40,698 nucleotides of DNA from Streptomyces viridosporus (GTDB lineage Bacteria; Actinomycetota; Actinomycetes; Streptomycetales; Streptomycetaceae): positions 1-40,698 of the forward strand of contig NZ_MSGP01000210.1 of NCBI RefSeq assembly GCF_002078235.1. Reading direction: 5' to 3'. Under the pieces are notes generated by a model. The model saw only the letters and a program-made list of their open reading frames with translations, made no database searches and was not told the origin of the DNA. Both the position numbers and the translations under genes were made by a program. Each line of letters begins with the position of its first letter. The first letter of the stretch is position 1. Below, one piece after another: positions 39,088 to 40,698 of the stretch.

Positions 39088-40038
39088 TCAGTCGACGACC
39101 AGGACCAGCTTCCCCGTGGTCCGGCCGGTATCGCCCCGGCGGTGGGCCTCGGCGGCGTCGGCGAGGGGGAACGTGTCGGCGATCGTGGCGCGCAGCTTGC
39201 CCGCCTCGACCAGTTCGGCGATCGCCTGCATACCGGTGTGGTCGGCGTCCACCAGCATCCGCACCGCCCGGACCCCGAGCCGCTCGGCCTCCTCGTGGAA
39301 CTCCGGGGACCCCACCGGCAGGATCGACACCACGATCCCGCCCGGGCGCAGCACGCGCAGGGAGCGCAGCGCGTAGTCGCCACCGATCGTGTCCAGTACG
39401 ACGTCGACGTCCTTCACCGTCTCGGCGAAGTCCGTCTCCCGGTAGTCGACCGGCTCGTCCACGCCGATGCCGCGCAGGAAGTCGTGCTTGCCCGCGCTCG
39501 CCGTACCGATCACGTACGCGCCGCGCGCCTTCGCGATCTGCACGGCCACGTGCCCGACCCCGCCGGCCGCCGCGTGGACCAGCACCCGTTGTCCCGGCCG
39601 CAGGTCGGCCCGCTCCACCAGGGCCTGCCAGGCGGTGAGCGAGACCAGCGGGAGCGCGCCGGCTCGGATGTGGTCGACACCGGCCGGCTTCCGGGCGAAG
39701 GCGCGGGCCGGGGCGGTCACGTACTCGGCGTGCGAGCCGTGGCCGAACGGGTAGGGCAGCATGCCGAAGACCTCGTCGCCGGGCTGGAACAGGGCGACAC
39801 CGATGCCCACCTCCTCCACCACTCCGGAGACGTCCCAGCCGAGCACGAACGGCGGTTCGCCGAGGAAGCCGCCCGTCTCGCGGTGCTTCCAGTCGGTGGG
39901 GTTGACCCCGGCGGCCCGCACCCGGACCAGGATCTCGTTCGGGCGCGGAGCCGGACGCGGGAGCCGCACTTCCTTCAGCACCTCGGGACCGCCGAGGACG
40001 TCCTGGCCGATGGCTCGCATCGTGTTGTCGTTGCTCAT
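39088..40038 (-). CDS. NADP-dependent MDR oxidoreductase (quinone reductase-like)
   Basis: A 316-residue medium-chain dehydrogenase/reductase of the zinc-free QOR type. The N-terminal GroES-like part contains VRAAGVNPTDWKHRETGG, the cofactor motif is HAAAGGVGHVAVQIAKARGAYVIGT, and catalytic-domain blocks VDYRETDFAE and VVLDTIGGDYALRSL follow. Zinc-ligand cysteines are absent. It reduces quinones, enones or similar electrophiles with NAD(P)H. It is divergent from a GlxA-type regulator by 71 bases, which suggests control by that protein. Confidence 0.87.
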   Translation of the reverse strand: MSNDNTMRAIGQDVLGGPEVLKEVRLPRPAPRPNEILVRVRAAGVNPTDWKHRETGGFLGEPPFVLGWDVSGVVEEVGIGVALFQPGDEVFGMLPYPFGHGSHAEYVTAPARAFARKPAGVDHIRAGALPLVSLTAWQALVERADLRPGQRVLVHAAAGGVGHVAVQIAKARGAYVIGTASAGKHDFLRGIGVDEPVDYRETDFAETVKDVDVVLDTIGGDYALRSLRVLRPGGIVVSILPVGSPEFHEEAERLGVRAVRMLVDADHTGMQAIAELVEAGKLRATIADTFPLADAAEAHRRGDTGRTTGKLVLVVD

Positions 40039-40097
40039 GCCGTTCAGCCTGCCGGACCGCCCGCCGATCGGACAGTGGCAGGAAGGTCACCATCCGA

Positions 40098-40103
40098 TAG
40101 GAT
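40098..40103 (+). promoter_or_regulatory. -10 box of the leaderless GlxA-type gene
   Basis: GTGGCA (40075-40080), a 17-base spacer and TAGGAT (40098-40103) form a promoter whose start point coincides with ATG 40110. No Shine-Dalgarno. Confidence 0.55.
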
Positions 40104-40109
40104 CGTGCC

Positions 40110-40698
40110 ATGCAGCGGACGAAGCGCCCGGCACGGCGCCCCGAACGGGTCGTGGTCCTCGCCCTCGACGGCGTCTACCCCTTCGAGCTGGGCATCCCCG
40201 CCCGGATCCTCGGTGCCGCCGACGGTCGGTACGAGGTGCTGACCTGCACCGTCGACGGCCTGCCGGTGCGCAGCAACGCCGACTTCGGCATCACCGTCGA
40301 CCACGGCCCCGAGGTGCTGGCCACGGCGGACACGGTCGTGATCGCACCGGTTTCACCCGACCGGGTGACCGGTGGACTGCCGGACGGAGTGGCGGCGGCC
40401 CTGGCGCGCGTCCGCCCCGAGGCGCGCATCGTCTCCATCTGCACCGGCGCCTTCGTACTGGCCGCGGCCGGCCTGCTCGACGGGCGGCGGGCGACCACGC
40501 ACTGGCAGCTCGCCGGGCTGTTCCGGAGCATGTACCCGCACGTCGAACTCGACCCGGACGTCCTCTTCGTCGACGACGGCCGGATCCTGACCTCCGCCGG
40601 AGCCGCGTCCGGGGTGGACGTCTGCCTCCACCTCGTCCGCGAGGACCACGGCAGCCGGCTGGCCAACACGGTCGCCCGGTGCTGTGTCGTGCCGCCGT
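40110..40698 (+). CDS. GlxA-family transcriptional regulator, N-terminal part
   Basis: The first 196 residues of a protein with a DJ-1/PfpI-like class I glutamine-amidotransferase domain. The nucleophile-elbow equivalent is SICTGAF with C111, followed by GLLDGRRATTHW, the block typical of GlxA/FtrA-type regulators. In these proteins an AraC helix-turn-helix domain follows; here it would lie beyond the right edge, so that part is inferred. It probably senses a small molecule and controls the divergent MDR oxidoreductase gene. The start appears leaderless. Confidence 0.85.
   Translation, partial: MQRTKRPARRPERVVVLALDGVYPFELGIPARILGAADGRYEVLTCTVDGLPVRSNADFGITVDHGPEVLATADTVVIAPVSPDRVTGGLPDGVAAALARVRPEARIVSICTGAFVLAAAGLLDGRRATTHWQLAGLFRSMYPHVELDPDVLFVDDGRILTSAGAASGVDVCLHLVREDHGSRLANTVARCCVVPP

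Noticed and set aside
38278-40242. Plus-strand frame over the STAS and oxidoreductase genes
   Set aside because: Antisense to two genes with clear motifs and a terminator between them; no coherent domain.

Overview
The window looks like Streptomyces chromosome. GC content is very high, third codon positions are GC-rich, many genes start with GTG (one with TTG), several genes have leaderless-type starts, and there is a DmdR/IdeR-type iron box and a SigB-type promoter. No phage, transposase, CRISPR, rRNA or tRNA gene was seen. Gene calls come from motif recognition and reading of the sequence; no database search was possible.

Layout. (1) 1-3837: the start of a formate-dehydrogenase-type iron-sulfur subunit (minus strand, runs off the left edge), a PLP-dependent threonine/serine dehydratase, and a translationally coupled MoxR ATPase/VWA-protein pair. 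(2) 4061-18507: a large L-rhamnose catabolic locus. On the minus strand, rhaI (isomerase), rhaEW (fused rhamnulose-1-phosphate aldolase/lactaldehyde dehydrogenase) and rhaB (kinase) are followed by lutABC (L-lactate to pyruvate). Divergently on the plus strand lie a CUT2 ABC importer (ATPase, two permeases, lipoprotein), rhaM (mutarotase), a decayed secreted BNR-type gene and a LacI-family regulator. The divergent promoters each have a good -35/-10 pair and a LacI-type inverted repeat close to the predicted start point. The locus could take L-rhamnose to DHAP plus L-lactaldehyde, then lactate, then pyruvate.

(3) 18610-24709: a proline-iminopeptidase-like hydrolase, a PIG-L deacetylase overlapping an ECF sigma factor with a SnoaL-like tail, a Cys-rich pentapeptide-repeat protein, and a stand-alone CYP102-like P450 divergent from a TetR regulator. 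(4) 24742-29689: an iron-box-controlled DUF2470 protein, a Tat lipoprotein lactonase-type beta-propeller, a FUSC-type membrane protein and a secreted erythromycin-esterase-family protein. (5) 29716-40698: an FBP (FusB-like zinc-finger) protein, a ROK regulator, a small acidic disordered protein, an NAD-dependent epimerase preceded by a strongly structured non-coding segment with its own terminator, a second FUSC protein, a HAD phosphatase divergent from a SigB-promoter SDR, a small hypothetical, VanZ, DUF4230 and STAS proteins, a quinone-oxidoreductase-like MDR enzyme, and a GlxA-type regulator cut by the right edge.

The most interesting items are the candidate structured RNA at about 33361-33530, the rhamnose-to-lactate-to-pyruvate arrangement with two matched operators and additional unexplained palindromes, the frameshifted BNR remnant inside the rhamnose locus, and the iron-box DUF2470 gene.
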